Origin: Bacteroides stercorirosoris
GTDB taxonomy: Bacteria; Bacteroidota; Bacteroidia; Bacteroidales; Bacteroidaceae
Length of the DNA stretch: 64,000 nucleotides
Assembly (NCBI RefSeq): GCF_900142015.1
Contig: NZ_FQZN01000007.1
Span: forward strand, 153,794-217,793
Reading direction: 5' to 3'
This document shows, in pieces, positions 17,979 through 27,884 of the stretch (position 1 is the stretch's first letter; each line of letters opens with the position of its first letter). A model generated the notes under the pieces. The model was given only the letters and a program-made list of their open reading frames with translations. It was not told where the DNA came from and ran no database searches. The translations under genes were made by a program, and so were the position numbers.

Positions 17979-19307
17979 ATGAAGAAGTATATCCTTTTAT
18001 TAAGTCTTGCTATCGTTTGGGGATTAGCCTTGAAGGCGCAGAATGTGGCATCCGTTCCTATGCCTGCTGGCAAAGCCATCTACATTCCCAAAGACCTTCA
18101 GGACATAGACTTGCAAAACCCTGAAAGCAAATGGAGTTATCATCGTATGGCCTGTACAGAGAATTTTGTCATCTTCTGGGAGAAAGGGTTTGGGAATGAT
18201 TTATCCAATCTGCCTCAGTTGGAAGGGCACAATATGCAGGTCGATTTACCGAATCTGATGGATAAATTGGAGAGCTTTTACCGTTTCTTCCGTGATAAAC
18301 TGGAATTCTCACGTCCCGGTTCCAAGTGCGACAAGTATCGCATGATGGTGATGCTGAACTATTCCCTGGAAGGCACGGCATACGGTGGAGATTATGACGG
18401 AGAAATCGGCGCTTTGTGGATTGCTCCCAACCGTGTACAAGATAAGAAACTGAACTGCATCGCCCATGAATTGGGACATAGTTTTCAGGCACAAATCAGT
18501 TGTGATGGGCAGGGTGAAGCCTGGGGAGGATGCGGTTTCTTTGAAATGACTTCGCAATGGATGCTGTGGCAGGTTAATCCCGAATGGATTACTGATGAAA
18601 AATATCATTGGGATGCTTTCATGAAGTTGACTCACAAGGCTTATCTCCACATGGAGAACATTTATCATTCACCTTACGTCTTGGAATATTGGGGTATGAA
18701 ACGGGGACTTCCCATTATAGCCGAACTTTACCGTCAGGGAAAGCGGGGAGAAGACCCGGTTATCACCTACAAACGTTTGGCTGCTTTGAATCAGAAACAA
18801 TTCTGTGACGAGATGTTTGATACTTACCGCCACTTTATCAACTGGGATTTTCCGCGCGTCTGGAAAGAAACACGTCCGTATGCCAATAAATATACTTCTC
18901 AGCTAATAGCTCAGCCGGATGGATGGTATGGGATAGCACCGGAGAATTGTCCTGAAAATTATGGATTCAATGCGATTCCTTTGCTTGTTCCTCAATCGGG
19001 AGAGAAGGTGAAAGTGGAATTCTGCGGAGAAGCAGGAAAGGAAGGATATACTGCAATCCATACAGATAAGGCAGGTTGGCGTTATGGTTTTGTTGCCGTA
19101 ACGGCAGAAGGTGAATCTATTTATGGGGAAATGGGCGATAATAGCGGGAAAAGTATTATTTTTACAGCTCCAAAAGATCAAACTCTGACTTATTTGTGGC
19201 TGGTTGTGATGGGAGCGCCAACGGAACATTGGATGAAGCCCGCTCCGGGAGAGAAAGATGCTCAATGGCCATACCGCATCAAGGTTACGGGAAGCAATCC
19301 TTTATAA
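17979..19307 (+). CDS. Secreted HExxH metallopeptidase-like protein (DUF6055-like)
   Basis: 442 residues with a signal peptide ending in ALKAQ and no lipobox. It is a stand-alone relative of the central part of the 781-residue protein encoded upstream: SKWSYHRMACTENFVIFWEKGFG matches its SYYSWHRMKQSEHFFVFWSPEFG region, and AHELGHSFQ (HELGH 163-167) with FFEMTSQWMLW matches its AHEIGHSFQ and FWEQCAQWQAQ. A C-terminal beta-sandwich follows at about 310-440 (YGFVAVTAEGESIYGEM, WPYRIKVTG). The pair suggests an internal duplication with domain gain or loss. Zinc-peptidase action on a glycoprotein is inferred from motif and context. Confidence 0.75.
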   Translation: MKKYILLLSLAIVWGLALKAQNVASVPMPAGKAIYIPKDLQDIDLQNPESKWSYHRMACTENFVIFWEKGFGNDLSNLPQLEGHNMQVDLPNLMDKLESFYRFFRDKLEFSRPGSKCDKYRMMVMLNYSLEGTAYGGDYDGEIGALWIAPNRVQDKKLNCIAHELGHSFQAQISCDGQGEAWGGCGFFEMTSQWMLWQVNPEWITDEKYHWDAFMKLTHKAYLHMENIYHSPYVLEYWGMKRGLPIIAELYRQGKRGEDPVITYKRLAALNQKQFCDEMFDTYRHFINWDFPRVWKETRPYANKYTSQLIAQPDGWYGIAPENCPENYGFNAIPLLVPQSGEKVKVEFCGEAGKEGYTAIHTDKAGWRYGFVAVTAEGESIYGEMGDNSGKSIIFTAPKDQTLTYLWLVVMGAPTEHWMKPAPGEKDAQWPYRIKVTGSNPL

Positions 19308-19353
19308 ACATACAGATAAATACGATGTCTGCAAAAGAAACATATATGAACCG

Positions 19354-20238
19354 ATGAGAAACAATACAAGTGCCGTTGTTTATGCCTGCATTGCAGTGCT
19401 TAGTTGGTCTACTGTAGCCACTGCTTTTAAGATAGCTTTGACGCATCTAACTCATTTTGAGATGCTGCTGATAGCCAGTTGTACTTCATTAGTCATATTT
19501 GCCCTTTTGCTGACTTTCCAGAAGAAGTGGAGACTGGTGTCGGAACTTTCCGGTCGCCAATGGGGATACTTTGCATTATTGGGATTACTGAATCCTGTCG
19601 CTTATTATCTGGTGTTGTTCAAAGCATACGACCTGCTACCTGCACAGGTGGCACAGCCCATCAATTATGCATGGCCTATTGTACTGCTTATTCTGTTGGC
19701 CTTGTTCGCCCATCAGCCCATACCACCGAAGAAATATATCGGCATGTTTATTTCGCTGGGTGGAGTGGTACTGATTTCGGTTGGTACAGGGCAATCGGGA
19801 GGTATGGACATACCTGTGCATGGCTTATTGCTGGCAGCATTGAGTGCCTTACTGTGGGCCATGTATTGGATGATAAACAATAAGTTCAAAGATAAAACAG
19901 ATGGCAGTATTGCGTTGTTTATGAGTTTCCTGTTTGGCACGGTCTATTTGCTGATAGGAGCTGTGGGGGTAGGCGTACATTTTAATACGTTGCCCGGTAT
20001 ACTGTCGGGTATGTATGTCGGCGGGTTCGAAATGGGCATTCCTTTCATCTTTTTCAGCCTTGCCATGCGGAAAACATCCAATCCGGCACTGGTCAACCAG
20101 CTTTGTTACTTATCTCCCTTCTTGTCTTTATTCTTCATTGCAATCATATTGGGTGAACAGATTGTGTTTACAACTTACATCGGTCTTGCATTGATTGTAA
20201 TGGGAATTATGTTCAATCAATATCTGGTGAAGAAATGA
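19354..20238 (+). CDS. DMT-superfamily (EamA) inner-membrane transporter
   Basis: 294 residues from the ATG at 19354 (MRNNTSA); an in-frame ATG at 19258 would overlap the previous gene and add a non-hydrophobic leader. Ten hydrophobic helices in two EamA repeats are visible. The opening CIAVLSWSTVATAFKIAL is typical of the drug/metabolite transporter superfamily, including aromatic amino-acid exporters. Its stop codon overlaps the HTCS start (ATGA), so the two are translationally coupled. It may move a metabolite released by this locus; direction and substrate are unknown. Confidence 0.85.
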   Translation: MRNNTSAVVYACIAVLSWSTVATAFKIALTHLTHFEMLLIASCTSLVIFALLLTFQKKWRLVSELSGRQWGYFALLGLLNPVAYYLVLFKAYDLLPAQVAQPINYAWPIVLLILLALFAHQPIPPKKYIGMFISLGGVVLISVGTGQSGGMDIPVHGLLLAALSALLWAMYWMINNKFKDKTDGSIALFMSFLFGTVYLLIGAVGVGVHFNTLPGILSGMYVGGFEMGIPFIFFSLAMRKTSNPALVNQLCYLSPFLSLFFIAIILGEQIVFTTYIGLALIVMGIMFNQYLVKK

Positions 20239-23200
20239 AAAAGATTATCCTTGCAATAATAGCCGGTATTATTCCGTTGGTGCTTCCGGCAGCTTCTACT
20301 GATTTTTGGTTCCGCCATTTCTCCGTGGAAGATGGATTATCCTCCAACTCTGTGCGTGCTATTATGCAGGATAAATATGGCTTTATGTGGCTTGGTACGG
20401 ATGACGGCTTGAACCGTTACGACGGCACCACTATAAAGGTTTATAATCTGAATCCGCAAGGGTCTAATGATTATATCTCTTCTCTTTACGACACTACGGA
20501 CAATATCTGGGTAGGGACAGAAGACGGGGTGTATATATTTGATTATGAAACGGAAAGCTTTGAACTATTCAAAGTATTGACAGCCCAGGGTGACAGCATT
20601 AAGAGCAATGTGAATCATATTGCAGAAGACAGAGACGGCAACTTGTGGTTCTCGACAGTAGGGCAAGGTATTTTCAAGTATAATATATCCAAGCACTATC
20701 TGGAACATTATGAATTTAAAGATGCCAATGGATTAATGGCGAGTGTGCTGGTTGATAGTGAAAATCAGATATGGGCGGTCACTAATTGGGGAAGCCCCAC
20801 TGTGTCCAAGCTGAATAAGGCGGAGAATAAATTCGAGCCTTTCCCTATCACTTACGAAGCGGGGCAATATGACTCAAACTCTCTGGTCATGCTCGAAGAC
20901 TCTGAACATGCACTGTGGCTGGGAACCTGGGAATGCGGTTTGCAGAAGATAGACAGATATACGGGTAAGGCAACCACTTATTTGCATCCGTCGGAAGGTA
21001 AGGGGGCTACTCATATCCACTCTTTGGTGGAATATGCTCCCCACCAACTATTGATAGGTTCGGATGACGGACTTTTGCTGTTTAATACACTTACATGCGA
21101 ACATCAACTGTTCACGGAGGACGAAACAAACCCTTATTCATTATCCAATCGTTTTGTCTATCCTATCGTAAAAGACCGTGAAGGCGGAATATGGGTCGGG
21201 ACTTATTACGGTGGGGTGAATTATCTTTCGCCTAATACCGGGCAGTTTGAATGCTTTGCCCATTCGCGCTTTTTCAATTCGGTGAATGGAACCGTTATCG
21301 GGCGCTTCTGTGAAGATTCTTACGGGCATATCTGGATAGCCTCTGATGATGGAGGGCTGAGCCGCTTCTCTCCCAAGGATAAACAATTCACTCATTATAT
21401 GCCCGATGAGCACAGAAATAGTCTTTCTTACCATAATGTGCATGCTCTTTGTATGGATGATGGTGATTTATGGATTGGCACCTATACGGGAGGAGTCAAC
21501 GTGCTGAATACGAAAACAGGCGCGTTCAGGGTATATACCACCAGAGGAGGAGACTTGACCACCCTTGACGGCACCAGTTCTTACGCCATCTTCCGTGACC
21601 GGGAGAAGCGGATATGGGTGACTTCTATGGCAGGAATAAACTTGTATAACCGTGAAGAAGACAATTTTGTCCGCGTCAAAGACTTAGAATCGCTGACCAT
21701 CGATATAGATCAGGATGCCGATGGCAATATCTGGTTCTCTACGCAGGGGAAGGGTTTGTTTAAGTATAATCCGGATAAAAAGACTTGGAAGAACTACGTG
21801 CACAGCAATGTTCCCGGTGCATTGGTTAACGACCAGGTGAATTGCGTGCTGATAGATGGCAACGGAAATATGTGGGTGGGGACGATGAACGGGCTTTGCA
21901 AGTATAATGCTGGGGAAGACCGGTTTGAAGCGATACCTCTGGATATTCCCAGTCGTAACATTTGCGGTATCGTTGAAGATCAGCATGTGCTGTGGCTGAC
22001 CACGACGAAAGGGCTGGTTCGTTACGCTCCCGGCGAGAGTTGTCAGGTCTTCACGCGCAGCGACGGGTTGCAGAGCGAACAATTTTTGCCTAATGCTGCT
22101 TTGAAGGCTTCCGACGGTAAGATATATGTCGGCTCGGTCAATGGCTTCAATGCTTTTTATCCTTATCAGATTAAGACAAACAGAGTGCTTCCTCCGGTTA
22201 TCATTACAGGATTGGAAATCTTCAACAAAGAAATCCGGATAGGAGATAAGAAGTTGCCGAAAGCCCTGAACCGGATGACGGAACTTGATTTGTCTTATAA
22301 AGACCATGTTTTCAGCCTGCTCTATGCTTCATTGAGTTATTGCACACCCGAAAAGAACCAGTATGCCTATAAATTGGAAGGTTTTGACAAAGACTGGAAT
22401 TATGTAGGTTCACAGAATAAAGCCACTTATACCAATCTGCCGGCGGGAACTTACACCTTTAAAGTGAAAGCTACTAATAATGACGGGATTTGGAGCGATC
22501 AGGAAGCAAGTCTGAAAATAATCATCCACCCTCCTTTCTATTGGAGCACGGCTTCAAAGATTCTTTATTTCATATTGATATGCATAGGGCTGACTTTCTT
22601 TATCCGTTTCCTGTTGAAACGGACGGAAAAGAAACATACTGCGGAAATCAATCAGCTGAATGTGAGTAAAGAGAAGGAAGTGCATGAAGCTAAGATTAAG
22701 TTCTTCACGATGATAGCCCATGAAATCCGTACTCCGGTTTCGCTCATTATCGGTCCTTTGGAGAAGATTATGAAATCATCCATACCGATGTCGCCAGTGT
22801 TGCGGGATGACCTGAATATTATCGACCGTAATAGCCAAAGACTGTTGTTTCTGGTCAATCAGCTGCTGGATTTCCGTAAAGTGGAACAGGAGGGAATCAC
22901 CATTAAATATACTTCGCAGAATATACGCCAGTTACTGCAAGCGGTTTGTGAGCGTTTCAAACCGTTCATCACCCAGCATGGCGCTCATTTGGAAGTGGAA
23001 TATCCCGATGCTGATTTTACGGCTATGGTGGATAGTGAGGCGATCACCAAACTGATAAGCAATCTGCTGACGAATGCAAGTAAATATACCAAGGATAAGG
23101 TCGTCCTCTCGTGCATTGTACAGCCGGAACAGCATACCTTTGTGATTAAAGTGACTGACAACGGAATAGGTATCAGCAAAGAAGACCAAGAGAAAATCTT

Positions 23201-24215
23201 CAGGCCTTTCTATCAGGCGATGGACAATAAACCCGGCACCGGTATCGGGCTTAGTATCGTGAAAAGCATTGTAGAATCGCATAACGGTTGCATCGAAGTT
23301 GAATCCGAAATCAACAAAGGCTCCTCTTTCATTGTGACGCTGCCCATTGAGCAAGCAGGGGCGGCGGTGCAGGAAGGGGAGACGAGCGTTCTCAATCCGG
23401 CAATTCCGGAAGATATTCTGTTGGAAAGTCTGCCGGTGACAGCTTCCAAGGATAAACCGGTCATGCTGATTGTGGACGACAACGAAGAAATGCTGAATTT
23501 TCTTTCAAGCAGTTTCTCCGGTCAATATTCCATTCTGACGGCGGAAGACGGAGCGGAGGCGCTGGAGAAGCTGAGAGAGAATGAAGTGACCTTGATAGTA
23601 AGCGACTGGATGATGCCACGCATGGATGGAGTGGAATTCTGTAAGGCGTTGCGGGCCGACCAGGCCATCAGCCATATCCCGTTCATCCTGCTGACAGCCA
23701 AGACGGATACAAACTCCAAGATAGAAGGCATGGACTGCGGTGCGGATGCTTATATCGAGAAACCTTTCTCTGTGCAGTATCTGGAAGCATGTATCAGGAA
23801 TCTTCTCGATTTACGTAATCTGCTGCGTCAGAAATTCTCTAAAATGCCGATGGTACCTTTGAACAGTATTGCCAGCAACTCGGTGGATAATAAATTCCTG
23901 ACCCGCATCAATGAGATTATAGAACAGAATTTCTCTAATCCGGAACTGACGGTCGATTTCCTGGCGGAACAGCTTTGCATCAGCCGTTCAGGTTTGTTTG
24001 CCAAGATAAAGACGCTGGCCAATATCACTCCGAACGAGTTGATACAGATAGTGCGGTTGAAGAAAGCGGCAGCCCTGCTTACGGAAAACAAATACCGGAT
24101 TAATGAAATCTGCTATATGGTAGGTTTTAATAATCCATCCTATTTTGCGAAGTGTTTTCAGAAACAGTTTGGCATAAAACCAGGGGAGTTTGTTAATAAT
24201 GCGAGCATTGGTTGA
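20235..24215 (+). CDS. Hybrid two-component system (HTCS) sensor-regulator of the PUL
   Basis: 1326 residues in one chain. Signal peptide, then about 14 Reg_prop beta-propeller repeats (two propellers, about 25-670: GFMWLGTDDGLNRYDG and so on), a Y_Y_Y domain at about 690-765 (YKLEGFDKDWNYVG), one transmembrane helix near 775-797, HisKA with His829 in IAHEIRTPVS, HATPase (NLLTNASKYTKD, DNGIGIS, GTGIGLSIVKS), a receiver with Asp1124 in SDWMMPRMDG, and a C-terminal AraC-type HTH pair (GFNNPSYFAKCFQKQFG). Such proteins bind a released oligosaccharide in the periplasm and activate the adjacent susCD operon. Likely DNA targets are the boxes near 4783-4861 and 5737-5804. Confidence 0.97.
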   Translation: MKKIILAIIAGIIPLVLPAASTDFWFRHFSVEDGLSSNSVRAIMQDKYGFMWLGTDDGLNRYDGTTIKVYNLNPQGSNDYISSLYDTTDNIWVGTEDGVYIFDYETESFELFKVLTAQGDSIKSNVNHIAEDRDGNLWFSTVGQGIFKYNISKHYLEHYEFKDANGLMASVLVDSENQIWAVTNWGSPTVSKLNKAENKFEPFPITYEAGQYDSNSLVMLEDSEHALWLGTWECGLQKIDRYTGKATTYLHPSEGKGATHIHSLVEYAPHQLLIGSDDGLLLFNTLTCEHQLFTEDETNPYSLSNRFVYPIVKDREGGIWVGTYYGGVNYLSPNTGQFECFAHSRFFNSVNGTVIGRFCEDSYGHIWIASDDGGLSRFSPKDKQFTHYMPDEHRNSLSYHNVHALCMDDGDLWIGTYTGGVNVLNTKTGAFRVYTTRGGDLTTLDGTSSYAIFRDREKRIWVTSMAGINLYNREEDNFVRVKDLESLTIDIDQDADGNIWFSTQGKGLFKYNPDKKTWKNYVHSNVPGALVNDQVNCVLIDGNGNMWVGTMNGLCKYNAGEDRFEAIPLDIPSRNICGIVEDQHVLWLTTTKGLVRYAPGESCQVFTRSDGLQSEQFLPNAALKASDGKIYVGSVNGFNAFYPYQIKTNRVLPPVIITGLEIFNKEIRIGDKKLPKALNRMTELDLSYKDHVFSLLYASLSYCTPEKNQYAYKLEGFDKDWNYVGSQNKATYTNLPAGTYTFKVKATNNDGIWSDQEASLKIIIHPPFYWSTASKILYFILICIGLTFFIRFLLKRTEKKHTAEINQLNVSKEKEVHEAKIKFFTMIAHEIRTPVSLIIGPLEKIMKSSIPMSPVLRDDLNIIDRNSQRLLFLVNQLLDFRKVEQEGITIKYTSQNIRQLLQAVCERFKPFITQHGAHLEVEYPDADFTAMVDSEAITKLISNLLTNASKYTKDKVVLSCIVQPEQHTFVIKVTDNGIGISKEDQEKIFRPFYQAMDNKPGTGIGLSIVKSIVESHNGCIEVESEINKGSSFIVTLPIEQAGAAVQEGETSVLNPAIPEDILLESLPVTASKDKPVMLIVDDNEEMLNFLSSSFSGQYSILTAEDGAEALEKLRENEVTLIVSDWMMPRMDGVEFCKALRADQAISHIPFILLTAKTDTNSKIEGMDCGADAYIEKPFSVQYLEACIRNLLDLRNLLRQKFSKMPMVPLNSIASNSVDNKFLTRINEIIEQNFSNPELTVDFLAEQLCISRSGLFAKIKTLANITPNELIQIVRLKKAAALLTENKYRINEICYMVGFNNPSYFAKCFQKQFGIKPGEFVNNASIG

Positions 24216-24243
24216 ATTTAATTCATAACGGTATAGAAATGAG

Positions 24244-24341
24244 TTTTCACCACAGAGTAACACAGAGTATCACGGAGTTCTATTCTTTTGATTTCAAATT
24301 GATTAAACTCTGTGATACTCTGTGTTACTCTGTGGTGAAAA
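24244..24341 (+). terminator. 36-bp near-perfect inverted repeat after the HTCS gene
   Basis: 24244-24279 and 24306-24341 are reverse complements over 36 bases with one difference (a G-U pair in RNA), with a 26-base loop. The arms start TTTTCACCACAGAGTAACA and contain CACAGAGT repeated at about 8-base steps. It lies 29 bases after the HTCS stop, so it should end or protect the transcript. The repetitive arms suggest a dispersed palindromic element rather than a simple terminator. Confidence 0.75.
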
Positions 24342-24424
24342 GATTCATAACCCGACAGATGAGAATTGGCAGAATTGATTTGTTTTTTTGCATACTTTTC
24401 GTGTAATTATTCTTATTCTTTTCT

Positions 24425-24432
24425 TACTTTTG
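24425..24432 (+). promoter_or_regulatory. -7 promoter box of the tricorn-like gene
   Basis: TACTTTTG fits the Bacteroides -7 consensus TAnnTTTG, 24 bases before the ATG at 24456. A weak -33 candidate (TTTCG) lies near 24397-24402. The short leader suggests a constitutive housekeeping-type promoter. Confidence 0.6.
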
Positions 24433-24455
24433 TAAGTTGACTAAATTCAAATGAC

Positions 24456-27400
24456 ATGAATAAGAAATTACTTTTATCCTTATTCGTTCTGTTCGGTGCA
24501 TCTGCATGCCTCTCTGCGGCAGATGAGGCGCGTTTGTTGCGCTTTCCGGCAACGAACGGCAGTGAGATTGTGTTCTCGTATGCAGGTGATCTCTACAAAG
24601 TACCTGTCACGGGAGGAGAGGCACAGCGCCTGACTTCGCATGTGGGATACGAAATGTTCCCCCGTTTCTCACCGGATGGCAAGACGATTGCCTTTACCGG
24701 TCAGTATGATGGCAATACGGAAGTGTACGCCATACCCTCCACAGGCGGTGAACCGCAACGCCTTACTTACACCGCGACCAATGCACGTGATGATTTGGGC
24801 GACCGCATGGGACCTAATAATATCGTAATGGCATGGAGCCCCGACGGCAAGCAAATCGTATATCGTAACCGCATCAGCAGTGGCTTTTCCGGTAAACTCT
24901 ATACCGTTGACCGTGAAGGCGGTTTGCCCGAAGCCATTCCCTTGCCTGAAGGCGGTTTCTGTAGCTACTCTCCCGACGGCAAGCAGTTGGCCTACAACCG
25001 TACCATGCGCGAATTCCGTACCTGGAAATACTATAAGGGTGGCATGGCGGATGACATCTGGATATACAATCCCGCCGCGAAATCGGTAGAGAACGTTACG
25101 AACAACGTCGCTCAGGACATCTTCCCTATGTGGATTGGAGATGATATCTTCTTCCTTTCCGACCGCGACCGTACGATGAATATCTTCGTCTACAACACGA
25201 AGACCCGGCAAACGGCAAAGGTGACCGATTTCACCGAATATGATGTCAAGTTTCCGAGTGCTTCCGGCAATACCATTGTGTTTGAGAATGGCGGATACAT
25301 CTATAAGATGGACGCTTCCACCCGCCAACCGCAGAAAGTGAGCATCAGTCTTGCTTCCGATAATATCTATGCCCGTGATGATATCAAGAAAGGGGCCAAA
25401 TATATAACGTCTGTCAGCACCTCTCCGGATGGAGAGCGGGTGGCGATCACGGCACGCGGAGAAGTGTTCAACCTTCCGGCAACCAAAGGAGTGACCAAGA
25501 ATATCACGCGCACTCCGGGTGCGCACGAGCGCAGCGCCCAATGGTCGCCCGACGGTAAATCCATCGCTTATATCTCCGATGCTACGGGAGAGACGGAGCT
25601 TTATCTGCAAGATGCCGTAGAAGGCAATCCGGTGCAACTGACCAAGAATAATGATACGTATATCCGTACTTTTGAGTGGAGTCCGGACAGTAAGACGATT
25701 GTTTATACCGACCGTAAGAACCGCATCAATCTGTTGGACGTGGCCTCACGCCGTGTGACCATGCTGTTGCAAGACCCGGTGAGCGAACCGGAGGATGTCA
25801 CCTTCTCACCGGACAGTAAGTGGCTGACCTACACCCGGGATGTGGATAATGAAATCACCATTGTGTACGTCTATAACATTGCCGATAAAAAGGAGTATCC
25901 GGTAACGGACAAATGGTATAATTCCTCTTCGCCGGTATTCAGCACGGATGGGAAATATCTGATATTCTCGTCTGCCCGCGATTTCAATCCCACTTATGGC
26001 TGGCTGGAGTGGAACCATGTCTATAATAATATGTATGGAGTTTATATAGCCCTGTTGGCGAAAGATACCCCGTCACCTTTCTTGCAGAAGGATGCCGGTG
26101 TGAACAACAGCACTGAAAGCGAAACTCCGAAAGCAGCTGCTGACAAAAACTCCGGCAAGAAAGATGCGAAAGCGGAAGCAAATCCCGTTTCTCTTGTGAA
26201 GTTCACTCCCGAAGGCATTACCGAACGTATCATTAAACTGCCTGTTGCCGCTTCTTATTATGGTAGTTTCTATTCCGACGGAAAGAAAGTCTATTACTGG
26301 GGGCGTGGCGGTACGAAAGTCTTCGACTTGGGAGAACAGAAAGAAGAAACGGTTGCCGATGGCGCTATGATGTTTGTCACTCCGGGCAGCAAGAAGGCCA
26401 CGTTCTATAAGGACGAGCAAGTCTATGTGACGGATATTCCCACCGGACAGGCTAATCTGAGCACTTCTGTTAATCTGGATAATATGTCTATCCCCGTAGA
26501 TTATCCCAAGGAGTGGGCGCAGATTTTTGATGAGGCTTGGCGTGCTTATCGCGATGGTTTCTATCTGGAGAATATGCATGGAGTGGACTGGAAAGCCATC
26601 AAACAGAAATATGCCGTCCTGTTGCCTTATGCAAAAACACGTCTTGACTTGAACTATATCATAGGTGAGATGATCGGTGAACTGAATTGCGGTCATGCAT
26701 ACGTCAATCCGGGCGAGACTGAAAAGCCGAAACGTATTAAGACCGGTTTGCTGGGCGCAGAGATTTCTGCTGACAAGAGCGGTTTCTTCCGCTTGGAAAA
26801 GATTCTGACCGGAGCCTCCTGGAGCAAGGAACTGCGTTCTCCGCTGACCGAACCGGGCATTGAAGCCAAAGCTGGAGACTATATCGTGGCGATTGATGGT
26901 GTGTCGACTAATTCAGTAAAGAACCTGTATGCTTTGTTGGTTGGCAAAGCCGGTGTGCCGACAGAAATCTCGTTGAACACTAAACCTCAGTTGGCCGGTG
27001 CCCGAAAGATTGTAATCAGTCCGATTGAAGATGAATATCCTCTTTATCATTACAATTGGGTGCAGAATAATCTGAAAAAGGTGGATGAGGCTTCGAAAGG
27101 CCGCATCGGCTATATCTATATCCCCGACATGGGACCGGAAGGGTTGAATGAATTTGCCCGTTACTTCTATCCCCAACTTGATAAGGAAGGGCTGATTATA
27201 GACGACCGTGCCAACGGTGGCGGAAATGTTTCACCGATGATTCTGGAACGGTTGTCCCGTGAGCCTTATCGTGTGACGATGCGTCGTGGCTCCACTAAGA
27301 CGGGTACTGTGCCCGATGCCGTGCAGGTGGGACCGAAAGTTTGCCTGATTAATAAATATTCAGCTTCCGACGGTGACCTCTTCCCGTGGGGTTTCCGTGC

Positions 27401-27707
27401 GCTGGGACTCGGAAAGTTGATTGGTACACGTACCTGGGGTGGAATTGTAGGTATCAGCGGTCCGCTTCCTTATATGGACGGTACGGATATTCGTGTGCCA
27501 TTCTTCACCAGTTATGACCCGAAGACGGGGCAGTGGATTATCGAAAACCACGGTGTGGACCCGGATATCCTGATTGATAATGATCCGGTGAAGGAATGGA
27601 ACGGAGAAGATGAACAACTCAACAAGGCCATCGAAGAGGTGATGAAGGAATTGCAGAACCGCAAACCGTTGCCGCCTGTTCCGGCTCCGAGGGATTTCAG
27701 TAAGTAG
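24456..27707 (+). CDS. Tricorn-like S41 serine protease with beta-propeller and PDZ domains
   Basis: 1083 residues with a signal peptide (ASACLSAADEA). The N-terminal two thirds are PD40/WD-like propeller repeats (FSPDGKTIAFTG, WSPDGKQIVYR, and others), then a lysine-rich linker near 540-570, a helical core domain (WAQIFDEAWRAYRDGFY), a PDZ domain near 770-850 (AGDYIVAIDGVSTNSV) and an S41 C-terminal catalytic domain. His in NCGHAYVNPG and the Ser969/Ser971 cluster in NKYSASDGD occupy the tricorn catalytic positions. Tricorn degrades short peptides gated by the propellers. Here it is exported, so it may process peptides in the periplasm or at the surface. It follows the HTCS but has its own promoter. 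Confidence 0.93.
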   Translation: MNKKLLLSLFVLFGASACLSAADEARLLRFPATNGSEIVFSYAGDLYKVPVTGGEAQRLTSHVGYEMFPRFSPDGKTIAFTGQYDGNTEVYAIPSTGGEPQRLTYTATNARDDLGDRMGPNNIVMAWSPDGKQIVYRNRISSGFSGKLYTVDREGGLPEAIPLPEGGFCSYSPDGKQLAYNRTMREFRTWKYYKGGMADDIWIYNPAAKSVENVTNNVAQDIFPMWIGDDIFFLSDRDRTMNIFVYNTKTRQTAKVTDFTEYDVKFPSASGNTIVFENGGYIYKMDASTRQPQKVSISLASDNIYARDDIKKGAKYITSVSTSPDGERVAITARGEVFNLPATKGVTKNITRTPGAHERSAQWSPDGKSIAYISDATGETELYLQDAVEGNPVQLTKNNDTYIRTFEWSPDSKTIVYTDRKNRINLLDVASRRVTMLLQDPVSEPEDVTFSPDSKWLTYTRDVDNEITIVYVYNIADKKEYPVTDKWYNSSSPVFSTDGKYLIFSSARDFNPTYGWLEWNHVYNNMYGVYIALLAKDTPSPFLQKDAGVNNSTESETPKAAADKNSGKKDAKAEANPVSLVKFTPEGITERIIKLPVAASYYGSFYSDGKKVYYWGRGGTKVFDLGEQKEETVADGAMMFVTPGSKKATFYKDEQVYVTDIPTGQANLSTSVNLDNMSIPVDYPKEWAQIFDEAWRAYRDGFYLENMHGVDWKAIKQKYAVLLPYAKTRLDLNYIIGEMIGELNCGHAYVNPGETEKPKRIKTGLLGAEISADKSGFFRLEKILTGASWSKELRSPLTEPGIEAKAGDYIVAIDGVSTNSVKNLYALLVGKAGVPTEISLNTKPQLAGARKIVISPIEDEYPLYHYNWVQNNLKKVDEASKGRIGYIYIPDMGPEGLNEFARYFYPQLDKEGLIIDDRANGGGNVSPMILERLSREPYRVTMRRGSTKTGTVPDAVQVGPKVCLINKYSASDGDLFPWGFRALGLGKLIGTRTWGGIVGISGPLPYMDGTDIRVPFFTSYDPKTGQWIIENHGVDPDILIDNDPVKEWNGEDEQLNKAIEEVMKELQNRKPLPPVPAPRDFSK

Positions 27708-27732
27708 TCTTACGGACTTTGTCACATGGTGT

Positions 27733-27792
27733 ATATGCCATTTTATGGGAAGAACCCTAAATTGTCTTTCTATAAAATGGCATATTCTTTTC
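27733..27792 (+). terminator. Rho-independent terminator of the tricorn-like gene
   Basis: ATATGCCATTTTAT at 27733-27746 and ATAAAATGGCATAT at 27772-27785 are exact complements (14 bp, 25-base loop), followed by a T-rich TCTTTTCTTT tract. It lies 26 bases after the tricorn stop. Confidence 0.7.
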
Positions 27793-27884
27793 TTTATCTC
27801 ACAGAGGTTTTTAATATATTTGTCAGCACTCCGTCACTGTTGGTATAAGAAGCAGATATATAGGATGTTATTTGTGCTGATGAC

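Noticed and set aside
5889..24215. Reading the first PUL as a mucin or host N-glycan locus
   Set aside because: No sialidase, fucosidase, hexosaminidase or sulfatase is present; GH127 and GH43 point to arabinose instead.
24669..25637. 322-codon open frame on the minus strand
   Set aside because: Antisense shadow of the propeller repeats of the tricorn-like gene, whose motifs are unmistakable.
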